In this document: positions 15,088-23,116 of the stretch, piece by piece
How the letters are laid out: each line of letters opens with the position of its first letter
Position numbering within the stretch: the first letter of the stretch is position 1
Origin: Ruthenibacterium lactatiformans
GTDB lineage: Bacteria > Bacillota > Clostridia > Oscillospirales > Ruminococcaceae
Reading direction: 5' to 3'
Assembly: GCF_000949455.1 (NCBI RefSeq)
Contig: NZ_JXXK01000026.1
Location: 1-54,362, forward strand
DNA: 54,362 nt
Made by a program: the position numbers and the translations under genes
The notes under the pieces: model-generated
The model's database searches: none
What the model saw: the letters and a program-made list of their open reading frames with translations, nothing else
What the model was told of the DNA's origin: nothing

Positions 15088-16653
15088 ATGAAGGTATATG
15101 CACAGATTAAAAAAGGAAAATATATTGATTCTCTGGAAACACTGTTCAGTTCATCCGTATTAAATGAGCAGCCCGGTGTCGACGTCGGATACGTCGGCAT
15201 GGCCACGGCTTCGTTCAAGGATATTCTGGCAGAGATCGGCTTGATGACAGAGGAAATCGACGGATGCGGCGACAACGACTATGTGATTGTTGCAAGGGCA
15301 GAATCTGAAGAGGCGTTCCGTCAGGCTGCGGCTGCGGTTACGGAGGATGCGGCGGCTCAACAGGGTGGTGCGGAGCAATCGAACGGAGAGAGTTTCTCCA
15401 GTGTGCGCACGGCTGTACAGGCCCATCCGGAGGCCAACATGTGTTCCATAGCGGTACCGGGAGAATATGCGCTTTCCGAGGTGAAAAAGGCTCTGAACGT
15501 GGGGCTGCACTGTGTGGTGTTTTCCAATAACGTGCCATTGGAGGACGAACGCGAGATGAAAGAACTTGCGCGGGAAAAGGGGCTTTTGTGCATGGGGCCG
15601 GACTGCGGTGTGGCCAATATCAATGGCGCAGCGCTGGTTCTGGCAAGTATCAATGCCCGAGGTCCATTTGGAATCTGCGGTGCTTCCGGTACGGGTATCC
15701 AGCATGTTGCTGCGATTTTGCATGCGGCCGGGACAGGCGTGAGCCAGACCATCGGCACAGGGGGCAACGATTTGAAAAACCCCGTGGGTGGGATCATGAT
15801 GCTGATGGGTATTGACGCGCTGGAGGCGGATATGGATACCAAATACATCGCGCTGATTTCCCGCCGTCCAGGAGATGAGGTATTACCCAAAGTTCTAAAC
15901 CGCATTTCAGAGTGTCGCAAGCCGGTAGTCGTGTTCTTCATGGGGTGTGAACGAGAACTGATTGAAAGCGCAGGTGCTGTTTGGGCGGAAAACCTGGATG
16001 ACTGCGCGCAGAAATGCCTGAATCTGATTAGCAAGGAATACCCGCTGGAAAGCGATGAGGAACTGTCAGACCGTGCAGCAGAGGCTGTAAAGATGCTGGG
16101 CAAAGAGCAGAAATACGTGCGCGGCGCGTTTAGCGGCGGGACGTATATGGATGAAGCGATGCAGACGCTTGCTGAGAAAGTTGGCCCAATTTATTCCAAT
16201 AGTCCACTGAAAGAGGATTGGAGATTGCTCGATTCTCATGTAAGCGTGGAGAATACCTGCATCGACTACGGAGAAGAGGAGTTTACACTGGGCAGACCAC
16301 ATCCGGCCATTGATCCGGGTGTTCGCCAGCCGGCCATCCTACGGGAAGCGGCTGACCCGGAAACCGCAGTGATTTTGCTTGATTTTATTCTGACGCCGCC
16401 GGGCCATATGGATCCGGCGGGTTACGCTCTGGCGGATATCCGTGTCGCACAGGAACAGGCGCAGGCCCGAGGCCGACATCTGATTTTTGTTGCTTCCGTG
16501 CTGGGCACAAACGCCGATCTGCAAAATCTGGACGAGCAGTGCCAAAAGCTGCGGGAGTCTGGTGTGTTGCTGTGTAGGACCAATGAGCGAGCATCGGCGC
16601 TGGCTGGGGAGATTATTCGTCAAAAGAAGGAGATGGACGAACATGGAATGTGA
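15088..16653 (+). CDS. fdrA: FdrA-family acyl/carbamoyl transferase subunit
   Basis: A 521-residue protein built like succinyl-CoA synthetase, as FdrA/AllF proteins are. Residues ~110-340 hold the ligase-like Rossmann part (FGICGASGTGIQHVAA, SQTIGTGGNDLKNPVGG, AGAVWAENLDD). Residues ~350-510 hold the second part, with FSGGTYMDEA and FILTPPGHMDPAG. ATG 15088 follows GGAGCAGGGAGC; the longer open frame upstream overlaps the DUF1116 gene. It is longer than a bare SCS alpha subunit and typical for FdrA, but the short C-terminal segment appears to be encoded separately by the next gene. It likely forms a complex with the DUF1116 protein. Confidence 0.85.
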   Translation: MKVYAQIKKGKYIDSLETLFSSSVLNEQPGVDVGYVGMATASFKDILAEIGLMTEEIDGCGDNDYVIVARAESEEAFRQAAAAVTEDAAAQQGGAEQSNGESFSSVRTAVQAHPEANMCSIAVPGEYALSEVKKALNVGLHCVVFSNNVPLEDEREMKELAREKGLLCMGPDCGVANINGAALVLASINARGPFGICGASGTGIQHVAAILHAAGTGVSQTIGTGGNDLKNPVGGIMMLMGIDALEADMDTKYIALISRRPGDEVLPKVLNRISECRKPVVVFFMGCERELIESAGAVWAENLDDCAQKCLNLISKEYPLESDEELSDRAAEAVKMLGKEQKYVRGAFSGGTYMDEAMQTLAEKVGPIYSNSPLKEDWRLLDSHVSVENTCIDYGEEEFTLGRPHPAIDPGVRQPAILREAADPETAVILLDFILTPPGHMDPAGYALADIRVAQEQAQARGRHLIFVASVLGTNADLQNLDEQCQKLRESGVLLCRTNERASALAGEIIRQKKEMDEHGM

Positions 16654-16828
16654 AAAGATCATGGAACTATTCCATTCGGAGCTGGTGACCGTCAATGTAG
16701 GCCCCAGGCTGTTTGCTACGGCGTTGGAACAGCAAGGATATCGCACAGTGCAAGTGGATTGGCGGCCCGCCGCCGCCGGCGACAAAGAAATGCAGGAAAT
16801 TTTGGAGTTGCTTGGAGGGCTGGATTGA
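16643..16828 (+). CDS. 61-residue FdrA-associated protein
   Basis: A small protein with the segment TVNVGPRLFATALEQQG and VQVDWRPAAAGDKEM. I recall this pattern from the C-terminal end of longer FdrA proteins or next to DUF1116 proteins. It starts at ATG 16643 inside the last codons of fdrA, with AAGGAG 10 bases upstream, and its stop is 1 base from the kinase ATG, so it is almost certainly translated. It may be the detached C-terminal domain of FdrA, acting as a small third subunit. The E. coli third subunit AllH (DUF2877) is not present here. Confidence 0.65.
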   Translation: MECEKIMELFHSELVTVNVGPRLFATALEQQGYRTVQVDWRPAAAGDKEMQEILELLGGLD

Positions 16829-16829
16829 A

Positions 16830-18008
16830 ATGAAAATTCTGGTTTGCAATGTCGGCAGTACTTCACTGAAGTTTAAGTTGTATGAGATGCCCGCTTGTGA
16901 GGTTTTTGCGCAAGGTGCGGTGGAACGCGTAGGTTCGGGCCGGGACGCTATCGTCTCTTACAATAATAACCACACCGGTGCGCGGGTTGACCTCGACGGG
17001 CAGGATATTCCGGATTACCAGACTGGTATCGAGTGGTTTCTTCAGGAGTTGACCGAAGGTCCACGAGCCGCGCTTTCCAGCGTGGAAGAAATCGAACGCG
17101 TGGGATTTAAGGCGACGCTTTCCAAGGGTCATTTCGGTGTTCACGAAATCGACGAAGCGGTTCTAGACGGAATGAAAGAGTGGCTACCCATGGCGCCGCT
17201 GCACAATGCCGCGTATATCAAAGCAATTGAAGTGATGCGGGAAGTTTTGCCAGAAGCGCGTTTCGTGGGAGCCTTTGAAACGGCGTTCCATCGAGAAATC
17301 CCTATGGAACGAAAAATTTTTGGCGTACCATATGAATGGTACGAAAAATACGGCGTCCAGAGGCTGGGATACCATAGCGCTTCCCACGGATATATTGCGG
17401 ATGTTTTAAATAAAGAAAAAACGGAGTATGCCGCAATCTCCTGCCATTTGGGCGGTAGCAGTTCAGTGTGTGCCATCCTGAATGGGAAAAGTGTGGATAC
17501 CAGTTTTGGGATGTCGTTGGAATCCGGCTTGATTCACGCAAACCGTACCGGAGATATCGACTGTGGGATGGCCGCTTTTCTGCGAGGACAGGGACTAAGC
17601 GAACAGGAAATTCAAGAAGGCTTCCAAAAAAAAGGTGGACTTCTGGGCATTTCCGGCGTCAGCAACGACATGCGCTATGTTATCGAAGCAGCTGACAACG
17701 GCAATATTCGGGCCAGACTTGCCATGGAAGTGTTCGTGACAGGAATCGTCCATTACATCGGCGCGTTTTATCTGGATTTAGGTAGATTGGACGATTTGGT
17801 ATTTACAGCGGGAATTGGCGAACATTCGGCTCGCATCCGCCGCATGGTGTGTGAAAAACTGATGCCCATCGGCGTCAGAATGGATGAGAAAAAGAATGAA
17901 GATTGCCACGGAGAAGGTGTTATTTCCACCGCAAATTCCGCTGTCTGTGTTCGCGTTATTCCAACGAATGAAGAACTGGGCATCGCGCGTAGGACATATG
18001 AGATTTAA
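16830..18008 (+). CDS. Acetate/butyrate kinase-family acyl kinase
   Basis: A 392-residue kinase of the acetate/propionate/butyrate kinase family, which makes ATP from an acyl phosphate. Motifs: VCNVGSTSLKFKLYE at the start, a central HLGGSSSVCAILNGKS (butyrate-kinase-like HLGG rather than HLGNG), DTSFGMSLESGL, HANRTGDID with the catalytic Arg, and FTAGIGEHSARIR with the catalytic Glu. It closes the operon and takes the place that carbamate kinase (AllK) has in allantoin loci. This suggests that FdrA/DUF1116 releases an acyl phosphate, here probably not carbamoyl phosphate. The direct repeat starts 28 bases after the stop. Confidence 0.85.
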   Translation: MKILVCNVGSTSLKFKLYEMPACEVFAQGAVERVGSGRDAIVSYNNNHTGARVDLDGQDIPDYQTGIEWFLQELTEGPRAALSSVEEIERVGFKATLSKGHFGVHEIDEAVLDGMKEWLPMAPLHNAAYIKAIEVMREVLPEARFVGAFETAFHREIPMERKIFGVPYEWYEKYGVQRLGYHSASHGYIADVLNKEKTEYAAISCHLGGSSSVCAILNGKSVDTSFGMSLESGLIHANRTGDIDCGMAAFLRGQGLSEQEIQEGFQKKGGLLGISGVSNDMRYVIEAADNGNIRARLAMEVFVTGIVHYIGAFYLDLGRLDDLVFTAGIGEHSARIRRMVCEKLMPIGVRMDEKKNEDCHGEGVISTANSAVCVRVIPTNEELGIARRTYEI

Positions 18009-18035
18009 TAAATATCTTTTTTGTAACAGGACGAC

Positions 18036-18087
18036 AAAAAGGGAGTATTTTCAGATGTCATCGACATCGAAAATTACTTCCTTTTTT
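18036..18087. terminator. Long bidirectional hairpin (copy 2)
   Basis: Copy of the hairpin at 508-560 with a few changes that leave two mispairs. It is placed to terminate the rightward operon, 28 bases after the kinase stop, and the T-run is kept. Confidence 0.7.
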
Positions 18088-18111
18088 ATAAGGTGTCCAA
18101 ATTTGGACATC

Positions 18112-18629
18112 TTACACAGATGGTTCAACGCCGGGCAAAGCTCCAAGTCGAGCAAGGCGGTCATACAGTTTGGTCAATCGCTTCATGCCTCGATTTCGAC
18201 GCTTGATGACCGTTCGGATACAATGATGCTCCGCATCCGCAATACCTTTGCCAGGAAAGACCGTCAAAATAATGTTTCTTCAAAACAGCAGCATCCTCGG
18301 GATACAGTGCGCAAAGATAAGTATCTAGCCGATTTGCCAGCATTTAATAGACTTCTAGTTGTGAGGCAATGCGAAGTCTGGTGTCTCTGGTCTGCTCGAG
18401 TCCGATCGTGTGATAAGACAAGGCAATTGCTGCAGTCTTATCAGAGATGCGACTCTCTTGCACAGGCGATTCAGTGGGATGAGAAAAGGTTAGGGTTTTA
18501 ATCAAGTCATCTTGTCTGAAGTTCATCGAAGGGTGCCAAATCTTTCAACTCGAATTCAAGAGTAGTAATATCATTGCGAAACTGTGTATAACCCTCCAGT
18601 TGGCAGACAACGTATTCCTTTGCAGTCAC
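18112..18629 (-). pseudogene. ArpU-like sigma gene, decayed duplicate
   Basis: A duplicate of the gene at 585-1100 that no longer encodes a full protein. Compared with copy 1 it has one-base insertions at about 18248 (TTT for TT) and 18511 (CTTG for CTG), and a CAA-to-TAA nonsense change in the minus-strand codon near 18344. Length is 518 bases against 516. The intact copy 1 could be under selection while this copy drifts. Confidence 0.85.
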
Positions 18630-18940
18630 AACAAATCACCGCCTTTCTGAAAGCATTTGTTGATAAAATTAGAAAACCTGTCGAAGATTTGTGTCCCTTC
18701 CTTCTCTTGGGCACGGCTTTTCTCACCGCCTTCATTCTGCATCCGCGGAAATCTTTATTGATGGGGGATTGCTGGAACAGAAAATTTCGGCGCAGAAACA
18801 GGGCGTGGAACAGGAATCAATACACTCACCGAACGTAGTGTTTCAAAAACGCTTTGCAGCCCGCGCCAAAAATTTCTTCCTGTAAAATAGCAGGCGCCCG
18901 CCTATAGAATATGGGCAGGCGCGCATTTTCGGGGAACACT
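18630..18940. other. Spacer between repeat and cupin gene
   Basis: It contains the end of the direct repeat (to ~18705), then sequence with no recognised gene. Short plus-strand frames here (up to 84 codons) lack a known domain. Confidence 0.4.
18893..18924 (-). terminator. Hairpin after the leftward carbohydrate operon
   Basis: GGCGCCCGCCTATA faces TATGGGCAGGCGC with a short loop. On the minus strand it follows the cupin stop by about 17 bases and is followed by TATTTT. Probably the operon terminator. Confidence 0.55.
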
Positions 18941-19291
18941 TTAACGGTTGTACACCTCAAACACCAAAACACGCATCTCGCTGTCTCCGGTGTTTTTTAA
19001 GAAGTGGAACGCGAACGGCTTATTGATTAGGACATCCCCGGCCTCGACCGACGCTGCTTCCCCATTCATGCTATACAGGCCGCTGCCCTCCAAGACCAAA
19101 TAGACTTCATTGTCATCTCCATGCGTGTGTTCGCCAAAAGACGCGCCGGACGGCAAAACGGTATAGTAAAGGAACCGCACCGGCGTATCAAAGCTTTCCG
19201 GGCCAAGAACACGGCAGTTCCGGCACAGCCCTTCGCCGCCATGGACAGACTCTATCTGAGCCGGCTGGCGCAGAAAATTTACAATTTCCAT
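18941..19291 (-). CDS. Cupin-domain protein
   Basis: A 116-residue single-domain cupin. Motif 1 is seen as GEHTHGDDNEVYLVLEGSG (metal-binding His-His-Glu) and motif 2 as AGDVLINKPFAFHFLKN. ATG 19291 is chosen because AAGGAGG lies 8 bases upstream; the frame is open to 19336. It is the last gene of the long leftward sugar operon. Small cupins in such loci are often sugar isomerases or ligand binders. The sequence does not say which. Confidence 0.75.
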   Translation of the reverse strand: MEIVNFLRQPAQIESVHGGEGLCRNCRVLGPESFDTPVRFLYYTVLPSGASFGEHTHGDDNEVYLVLEGSGLYSMNGEAASVEAGDVLINKPFAFHFLKNTGDSEMRVLVFEVYNR

Positions 19292-19360
19292 CTCTAAACC
19301 TCCTTTGTGTGCGGCGGAATGTCTGGCATTCGGCACTCACGCTATTCTACGGTTGCAGGT

Positions 19361-20893
19361 CTATGGCTGCAGGACAAAACGCGGCAGAGTATCCAAATCG
19401 GCTGGTACGGTGACGGTACGTCCGCCGTCATAAACCGTTCCATCCACATATTTCCATCGTCCCGTAGGTAGCACGACGTTCCGCGTGCGGTCACCCTTTG
19501 TCAAAACCGGCGCAACCAGCAAGGAATCCCCCAGCATAAATTGATCCTGAACCGTTTCCATACCCTGATGTGGGAAACAATATTCCATGTATCGGACAAT
19601 CGGCTCGCCAGTCTGCGCGGCGTGTTTTGCCAACGCGAGAATGTCCTCGGTATACTGTTCATGCAGTTTTGCCGCCTGAACACATAGCTCCGCCGCTTTC
19701 GGCGGCAGCACACGCCAGGGGGCCGCCGAAAACTGCATCATCGGCATCAGGGCGGCGCACTGTGCATAACGCACGAAAAGTTCATCGTCCAGTTTATCGC
19801 TGTTCGCCGTGAAATTGGCGTATTCCCCGCCGCCAATCATGTCCGGGCAGCTAAATGCATAGCCGAGCATCCCCTGTGTCAGCGTATTCGGAATGAGGGA
19901 GCCGACGCCGTCCCGGCCCCAGCTGTGGTTTTTATCCGCAAGGCGCTGTACCAGCGGAGCGTTTGCCATTGCGTAGCAGGCGCGGAATTCATTGTATGGA
20001 TAGCGCAGGCCCGCTTTTGCCCAAAGCGTGCTCTGTTCATTTGCACTCACATGCCCTACCGTACAGTCGTCGTCCCGATAGAATTTCGCGTCTCCGCCAT
20101 CCATCTTGAAGCCGTCCACGCCGTATTTTTTTACAAGGCCGTCCAACTGCGCATTCAGCCAGCGCATGCCATCTTCGCCTGACATATCCAGCACCGCGGA
20201 CCATCCGTTCCACCACAGGCGCACGGCCGGCTCTCCCTGTACGTCCCGCACGAGGGCATTCGTCTGGCGCAGCGCCCGAAAGACCGGGCTGTCTGGGGAG
20301 ATGAAGGGCGAGACCCACAGCATGACGCGGAATCCCATAGTGTGTAGCCGCTCCACCATCCCGCGCGGATCGGGGAAGCGATTGGGGAGAAAGTCCCACA
20401 TGCCGTAATCGCACATCCATCCGTCGTCAATCATCAGCACGCCGGGGGAATACCCGTTCGCCAGCAGCGCGCTGGCATACGTGAGGATGCCCTGTTGGCT
20501 TTGGCCGTATAGCAGCTCGATCCATGTATTGTATTGCGGAGCGGTGAAGAAAAGCTCCGGGGGCATCACGCCTCCCACCGGTAGGTGATCCCGAACCAGC
20601 GCGTTCCATGCGCCGCGCAGGGTTTTGCAGCCATCACGGAATTGGATTTCAGCGTCGGGAGAGTACATATTCAAAACCCCGTTTTCAGCGGAGACACGGG
20701 CACCGCGCTCACAGTACAAGTAGCGTCCGTCGCTGGAAACCAAAATCGCCGCCGCGCCGTTTACAGTTTCGTTCGGCGTGAGGGACCGGCTATATCTGCT
20801 TTCTCGGGTGATCGGCAGATCCACGCCGTCCTCCACGCACAGGCCGTACCATGCTTCGCGCGGCCCAATCTGCAGGTGTTTTTCATCTTTCAT
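19361..20893 (-). CDS. Glycoside hydrolase family 31
   Basis: A 510-residue GH31-type alpha-glycosidase, probably cytoplasmic because no signal peptide is seen. The catalytic barrel is clear: LLANGYSPGVLMIDDGW, FPDPRGMVERLHTMGFRVMLWVSPF, and the nucleophile region KKYGVDGFKMDGGDA (~260). ShWGRDGVGSLIPN and FSCPDMIGGGEYAN come later, and the C-terminal beta domain has LGDSLLVAPVLTKGDRTRNV. ATG 20893 follows AAGGGGGCTACGG. It is shorter than classical GH31 alpha-glucosidases, as in the compact subgroup, and is 13 bases from nagB. It likely releases an alpha-linked sugar from the imported compound. Confidence 0.85.
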   Translation of the reverse strand: MKDEKHLQIGPREAWYGLCVEDGVDLPITRESRYSRSLTPNETVNGAAAILVSSDGRYLYCERGARVSAENGVLNMYSPDAEIQFRDGCKTLRGAWNALVRDHLPVGGVMPPELFFTAPQYNTWIELLYGQSQQGILTYASALLANGYSPGVLMIDDGWMCDYGMWDFLPNRFPDPRGMVERLHTMGFRVMLWVSPFISPDSPVFRALRQTNALVRDVQGEPAVRLWWNGWSAVLDMSGEDGMRWLNAQLDGLVKKYGVDGFKMDGGDAKFYRDDDCTVGHVSANEQSTLWAKAGLRYPYNEFRACYAMANAPLVQRLADKNHSWGRDGVGSLIPNTLTQGMLGYAFSCPDMIGGGEYANFTANSDKLDDELFVRYAQCAALMPMMQFSAAPWRVLPPKAAELCVQAAKLHEQYTEDILALAKHAAQTGEPIVRYMEYCFPHQGMETVQDQFMLGDSLLVAPVLTKGDRTRNVVLPTGRWKYVDGTVYDGGRTVTVPADLDTLPRFVLQP

Positions 20894-20906
20894 TCCGTAG
20901 CCCCCT

Positions 20907-21623
20907 TTACTGCGCCGCCGCTTCATCCAGCAGGATGTCCAGATTCGGATGCAGCTGAAGTACGGAAGCCGGAACCTCCGGCGTAATCGGCCCTTCCAGC
21001 GCGCGGCGGATGATCTCCGCTTTATGCACGCCGTTTGCCACCAGAAGGATATGGCGCGCCGCCATCACATCAGCAATACCCAGCGTAAGACCCTGCGCCG
21101 GAACCTTGTCTGCACCGCCAAACAATTCGGCCTTGGCCTGCAGCGTGCTCTGCGTAAGATTCGCCACATGAATGTGCGCGCCGAAATCCGCGCCCGGCTC
21201 GTTGAACGCGATATGCCCGTTTCCGCCGACGCTGAGCAACATGAAATCAATTCCGCCGAAACCTCGCAGCTTCCGCGCGAAGCGTTCCCGTTCCTGTTGC
21301 GCCTGCGACGTCGGGGCGACCGGAACATAAAACTGATCTTCCCGCAGGCCCAGCGGGGCATACAGATCCCGCACAATGCGGAAATAACAGCTGGCTGGTT
21401 CTTCTCTGCGCACACCGACATATTCATCCATGTTAATACATTTTACGCGGGCGCAGTCCAAATCCAGCGCCTGTTTTAATTCAACCATCCGGGTAAAAAT
21501 ACCGGCGGTCGTGTCGCCCGTGGCAAGGCAGAGCGTGCTGTCTGGTTTTTGCAGCACCTGCCGCAGCACTTTCTGTGCGGCCGCGCGATCAAACGCCGCA
21601 CAGGGTACGATGGTTTTCTGCAT
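20907..21623 (-). CDS. nagB: Glucosamine-6-phosphate deaminase
   Basis: A 238-residue NagB-family enzyme that converts glucosamine-6-phosphate to fructose-6-phosphate and ammonia. Visible motifs: LATGDTTAGIFTRMVEL (phosphate loop), NMDEYVGV (catalytic Asp), GGIDFMLLSVGGNGHIAFNEPG with the active-site His, and LTLGIADVMAARHILLVANG. ATG 21623 follows AGGAAAGGAAATC. It links the operon to amino-sugar breakdown. No NagA deacetylase is encoded in the window, so either the substrate is not N-acetylated or another enzyme (perhaps the acyltransferase-like protein upstream) handles the acyl group. Confidence 0.9.
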   Translation of the reverse strand: MQKTIVPCAAFDRAAAQKVLRQVLQKPDSTLCLATGDTTAGIFTRMVELKQALDLDCARVKCINMDEYVGVRREEPASCYFRIVRDLYAPLGLREDQFYVPVAPTSQAQQERERFARKLRGFGGIDFMLLSVGGNGHIAFNEPGADFGAHIHVANLTQSTLQAKAELFGGADKVPAQGLTLGIADVMAARHILLVANGVHKAEIIRRALEGPITPEVPASVLQLHPNLDILLDEAAAQ

Positions 21624-21691
21624 AGCGATTTCCTTTCCTGTTTTGTCAAACCCATTGCTCAAACGCAGTGAAGCATTGGGTCGGGTTAGAC

Positions 21692-22966
21692 TTAGATTTT
21701 GGGCAGATTTTTCCGTGCGTGCCACAGGCACGCCAGCATCCCGGCGGCGCTGATGGCAAACAGCACGGAAATGCTGCGCTCTGTGCCAAGGCTATGCTCT
21801 AACGTAGACTGGATTCCCGAAGCAGCCAGCGTGGCCATATAGCCCATCAAATTGGAAACGACAGCCACCGCGCCGAGGTATACGGTTTTCCCCTCTTCTG
21901 GGCAGGACGCATATTCCATGTTCAGCGTGGCAAGGCTGGAAGCCGACGAACCTGCGGTGGCGATGCACTGCAAAACCGGCGCGGCGAACAGCGCCGCTGT
22001 CGGTGTGATGAGAAACCAGCCCATGTAACCACAGCAGGAAAGCGCGCTGGCCGCGGTGAGTACAGAGCGCCAGCCCCTGCGATCCGCCATGCGCCCCCAA
22101 ACCCAGTTGCAGAAGATCCCCGTCACGGAGGCAAGAATCGTCATGACGCTGATGTAGCTGTGGGAAAGCCCCAGCCCGCGCAGGAGATACACCGGTAGGA
22201 ACACCGAGGAAAAATTCCCCGCGATAAACCACAGCGTATCGAACAAGATGACTGAACGAAATTTGCGGTCACGAAACGGACGCAGGAAATCCTGGGGCCT
22301 GATGTTCAAGACTTTCTGCGACGGGGTTTCCCACACATGGGAAAGCAGTGCGATGTCCAGAAATGTGAGCAGCAGGATTGTCCCATATACAATAAAGTAG
22401 CCCGTCTGCGGCTGTCCCTGACCGATGAAATAGTCCAGCTGGCGCCCCATCAAAAACATTACCGACGCGTTGACGATGGAGTTCAGGATATTCTTTTTCG
22501 CGAAGAAATTGCCCCGACTCTCCTGCGGTGCGATGGAAAGGATCCATTGATTCAGTCCCGGCGTAACAAAGCCCGCGCACATGCAGGCGAAAAAATAAAG
22601 CAAGAATACCGCCGTCTGCCGCGACGCCGAATGGGAAAAAAGCAGCGGGACGAAAGCGGCAAGGCCCATGCTGAATCGGAACCCCAAACATACCAGCACG
22701 ATGCACAGCTTACGGTAGCGCAGCCGTTCAAACAAGAACGGAGAAACCGCCTGCAGGATGCACCCCAGCATAGGAAGCGCACCCACAAGTGCGCTGAAGG
22801 CCGGGCTTGCGCCCATCCACGTGAGATACCCCACCAAAAAGTTCCCAATGCCAAGAGAAAAAATTGTGCCGGCAATTGCCTCTTCCGCCAGAATGATGCG
22901 GCGGCTCTGCGCCAGCTGCTGTTCTACCGGAGGCGTATGGGGGAAAAACTTTTCATACAACCGCAT
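21692..22966 (-). CDS. MFS transporter
   Basis: An integral membrane protein of about 424 residues with 12 predicted helices in the major facilitator pattern (VWGRMADRRGWRSVLTAASA in the second half). Start: ATG 22966 is spaced about 9 bases from AGAGGA; the frame is open to 23056. It lies inside the ABC/NagB operon. It could export a by-product or import a second sugar form; nothing decides between these. Confidence 0.75.
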   Translation of the reverse strand: MRLYEKFFPHTPPVEQQLAQSRRIILAEEAIAGTIFSLGIGNFLVGYLTWMGASPAFSALVGALPMLGCILQAVSPFLFERLRYRKLCIVLVCLGFRFSMGLAAFVPLLFSHSASRQTAVFLLYFFACMCAGFVTPGLNQWILSIAPQESRGNFFAKKNILNSIVNASVMFLMGRQLDYFIGQGQPQTGYFIVYGTILLLTFLDIALLSHVWETPSQKVLNIRPQDFLRPFRDRKFRSVILFDTLWFIAGNFSSVFLPVYLLRGLGLSHSYISVMTILASVTGIFCNWVWGRMADRRGWRSVLTAASALSCCGYMGWFLITPTAALFAAPVLQCIATAGSSASSLATLNMEYASCPEEGKTVYLGAVAVVSNLMGYMATLAASGIQSTLEHSLGTERSISVLFAISAAGMLACLWHARKNLPKI

Positions 22967-23040
22967 TTTCCGCATTCCTCTCACATGATTTGGCCGCCGC
23001 CCTGACATTTGGCGTGCTTTTCTTCCTGTTTGAACAAACG

Positions 23041-23077
23041 GGGGGATCGCCGCCAAATACTCAAACGGCGATCCCCC
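23041..23077 (-). other. Intercistronic 12-bp hairpin after the binding-protein gene
   Basis: GGGGGATCGCCG (23041-23052) and CGGCGATCCCCC (23066-23077) form a perfect stem, 40 bases after the stop of the ABC binding protein. No U-tract follows. This is a typical place for an mRNA-stabilising hairpin that raises binding-protein yield over the genes downstream. Confidence 0.6.
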
Positions 23078-23116
23078 AATCGGAATCAGCTTTTAGCAGC
23101 TCGGCTGCCGCGGCAA

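Larger units (their letters stand above)
18036..18705. repeat. Direct repeat, copy 2
   Basis: Second copy of the 508-1180 block, in the same orientation and nearly identical base by base. Similarity ends near 18705 and, on the left, at the hairpin. The copies enclose about 17.5 kb that includes the whole catabolic island. Confidence 0.85.
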
